Shown: one piece after another, positions 62,499 through 64,000 of the stretch
Layout of the letters: each line of letters opens with the position of its first letter
How positions within the stretch are numbered: position 1 is the first letter of the stretch
From: Anaerolineae bacterium
GTDB lineage: Bacteria > Chloroflexota > Anaerolineae > Aggregatilineales > UBA2796
NCBI GenBank assembly: GCA_019637555.1
Contig: JAHBVK010000009.1
Coordinates: 62,001 to 126,000, forward strand
Reading direction: 5' to 3'
DNA length: 64,000 nt
Program-made: the position numbers and the translations under genes
Notes under the pieces: generated by a model
What the model was told of the DNA's origin: nothing
Seen by the model: the letters and a program-made list of their open reading frames with translations, nothing else
Databases searched by the model: none

Positions 62499-63212
62499 TT
62501 ATACAGCCAGATGTCGCTTGACGGTCTCGTCACTCAGATCATCCGCTGCGCCCTGAAAGACGATTGAACCTTTTTCCATCACGTAGCAGTAATCAGCGAT
62601 GCTCAGGGCAAAATCGAGGAATTGTTCTACCAGCAAGATTGACATGCCACCTGCATCTTTTAGCGAGGCGATGATGCGCTCGATTTCGAGGACGATTGAT
62701 GGCTGAATGCCCTCGGTTGGTTCATCTAGCAGTAGCAACTTGGGACGGCGGATCAGGGCGCGGGCGATGGCGAGCTGCTGCTGCTGCCCACCGCTGAGTG
62801 TTCCGGCAACGCGATGCGACATTACTTTGAGGATCGGGAACAATCCGTAAAGCTCCTCGATCTTCGCCGCGTTCTCCTTATGATCAGGACTTTTGTCTGG
62901 CAGCGCCTCCAACCCCATGATCAGATTCTCGTAGACCGTCAGATAGGGAAAAATGCCCCGTCCCTGCGGAACATAGCCGATGCCTGCCCGTGCGCGAACA
63001 TAAGGCGAACGGTAGGTTATCTCAGTATTGTCGAAGGTCATCTTGCCCTTTCGTGTCCTGATCGCCCCCATGATCGATTTGAGTAGTGTGGTTTTACCAA
63101 CGCCATTACGTCCCATCAGGCAGACCACTTTGCCATCCGGCACATTAAGGCTCACATCGCTGAGGATGCGGCTTTCGCCATAGTACACGTTCAGTTGTTC
63201 GATGTTCAACAT
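62499..63212 (-). CDS. urtE: Urea ABC transporter ATP-binding protein UrtE
   Basis: A 237-residue ATPase of the branched-chain-amino-acid/urea importer family (LivF-like). Walker [17 protein letters not shown] (about 34-49), [19 protein letters not shown], signature [16 protein letters not shown] and Walker [15 protein letters not shown]. The EGIQPS after Walker B and the Urt order (urtD just upstream, ureG just downstream) point to urea rather than amino acids. It acts with UrtD on the cytoplasmic face of the UrtBC channel, which should lie beyond the right edge. Confidence 0.9.
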   Translation of the reverse strand: MLNIEQLNVYYGESRILSDVSLNVPDGKVVCLMGRNGVGKTTLLKSIMGAIRTRKGKMTFDNTEITYRSPYVRARAGIGYVPQGRGIFPYLTVYENLIMGLEALPDKSPDHKENAAKIEELYGLFPILKVMSHRVAGTLSGGQQQQLAIARALIRRPKLLLLDEPTEGIQPSIVLEIERIIASLKDAGGMSILLVEQFLDFALSIADYCYVMEKGSIVFQGAADDLSDETVKRHLAV

Positions 63213-63226
63213 GGTAAAGTTTTCCT

Positions 63227-64000
63227 TTAGTGCGCTATGGAGGCAGGCATCAATGCTGTCTTGGTGCCATGTTTAGCCCGTCCGGGTCCGAGATAAACCT
63301 CGATCACGCGGGGATCATTCTGCACCATCTCAACGGGACCTTCGCATAATGTCTTACCGAGATGCAGCACCGTTACCGTGCTGGCGAATTGGCGCACAAA
63401 CTGCATATCGTGTTCCACTACCAAAACGGAATGCTCACCACTAAGGGTTTGCAGCAGTTCACCAGTGCGATCACGTTCGCGACGGGTCATACCAGCCACA
63501 GGTTCATCCAGCAGCAGCAGTTTGGGCTGCTGTACGATTAGCATCCCGATCTCCAGCCACTGCTTTTCACCGTGCGAAAGCAAGCCAGCGCGTGCTTCAG
63601 CCCGTTCCTTCAGTCCGACTTTTTCCAGCGCTTCCCAGATGCGCGCCTCCTGCGTATTAGGCAATGCTTGCACAAGTTTGGCTGTGGCAGCTTTGAACCC
63701 GATTGCCACTTCAAGATTCTCGAACACGCTCAAGCTGGGGAAGATCGAGGGCGTCTGGAACTTACGTCCGATGCCCTGCTGCACCAAACGATGCTCAGGG
63801 AAGCGTCGTACATCTACGCGCTCGTCGAAAATGATTTGTCCGCTGGAGGGGCGCGTTTTGCCAGTGATAATATCCATTAGCGTCGTTTTGCCAGCGCCGT
63901 TCGGACCGATCAGAAAGCGTAGTTCGCCGCGATTCATGCTGAAGTCGAGTCTGTTCAACACCGTGAAACCATCAAAGCCGACGGTGATTTCCTTGACCTC
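63227..64000 (-). CDS. urtD: Urea ABC transporter ATP-binding protein UrtD, 5' end cut by window
   Basis: The frame stays open to the last base, so the gene continues off the right edge; a GTG at 63961 is internal (the preceding codons read EVKEITVGFDGFTV, a typical start of the domain). LivG-like ATPase: Walker A GPNGAGKTTLMDIITG, GRKFQTPSIFPSLSVFENLEV, signature LSHGEKQWLEIGMLI and Walker B LLLLDEPVAGMTRRE. The GEKQWLEIGML signature is typical of UrtD. It ends 14 bases before urtE. At least 257 residues are in the window. Confidence 0.9.
   Translation of the reverse strand, partial: EVKEITVGFDGFTVLNRLDFSMNRGELRFLIGPNGAGKTTLMDIITGKTRPSSGQIIFDERVDVRRFPEHRLVQQGIGRKFQTPSIFPSLSVFENLEVAIGFKAATAKLVQALPNTQEARIWEALEKVGLKERAEARAGLLSHGEKQWLEIGMLIVQQPKLLLLDEPVAGMTRRERDRTGELLQTLSGEHSVLVVEHDMQFVRQFASTVTVLHLGKTLCEGPVEMVQNDPRVIEVYLGPGRAKHGTKTALMPASIAH

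Overview
The window reads as a chromosomal piece of a carbohydrate-degrading bacterium of moderately high GC, most likely a member of the Chloroflexota. That placement rests on overall gene style (Tat-exported CUT2 binding proteins, CUT1 operons without their own ATPase, three GH38 enzymes, GH4, BadF kinase and UreG/Urt genes together); no rRNA or marker gene is present to prove it. I saw no tRNA, rRNA, CRISPR array, insertion sequence or phage gene. Coding density is high and most genes overlap by ATGA or TGATG junctions.

Layout. 1-936 is the 3' part of an NAD-dependent epimerase. 1221-9993 holds two complete ribose-type (CUT2) ABC importers in tandem, the second with two different permeases. 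10128-16531 (minus strand) is an operon of a CUT1 importer, two GH43 enzymes and a GH1-like enzyme, preceded by an ArsR-type regulator (16672-17640). 17879-21237 (minus) is a SIS sugar isomerase, GH4 hydrolase and BadF-type sugar kinase. 21435-22460 is a LacI regulator. 22920-38687 is a ten-gene plus-strand operon: CUT1 importer, GH36-like, GH35, GH43, GH2 mannosidase, two sugar-processing proteins and a GH38 mannosidase. A lone DUF624/YesL membrane protein and another GH38-like gene follow. 42051-52986 (minus) combines a GH38, a double metallo-beta-lactamase-fold protein, an (alpha/alpha)6 hydrolase, two kinase-aldolase pairs and an Asp/Glu-racemase-fold protein. 53242-55980 is a GH78 rhamnosidase and 56060-57427 a PLP decarboxylase. 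The right end (57443-64000) is a nitrogen region (response regulator, ammonium channel, ureG, urtE, urtD) interrupted by a GH10 xylanase.

How it fits together. Four near-identical LacI-type sites (core TGCAATCGTTTGCA) lie near 21.29, 22.62, 22.83 and 53.03 kb. Three of them sit at or just downstream of the -10 element of a recognisable promoter: those of the SIS/GH4/kinase operon, the ten-gene transport/hydrolase operon and the kinase-aldolase operon. This suggests that about 35 kb forms one regulon for a single class of oligosaccharide. The enzyme set (alpha-mannosidases, beta-mannosidase, beta-galactosidase, GlcNAc-type kinase, sugar-phosphate isomerases) would suit mannose-rich heteroglycans such as N-glycans, but this is inference. 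In the nitrogen region an OmpR-type regulator with Glu in place of the phospho-acceptor Asp lies beside amt, and three copies of an 18-bp direct-repeat box lie upstream of amt. This resembles GlnR-type nitrogen control.
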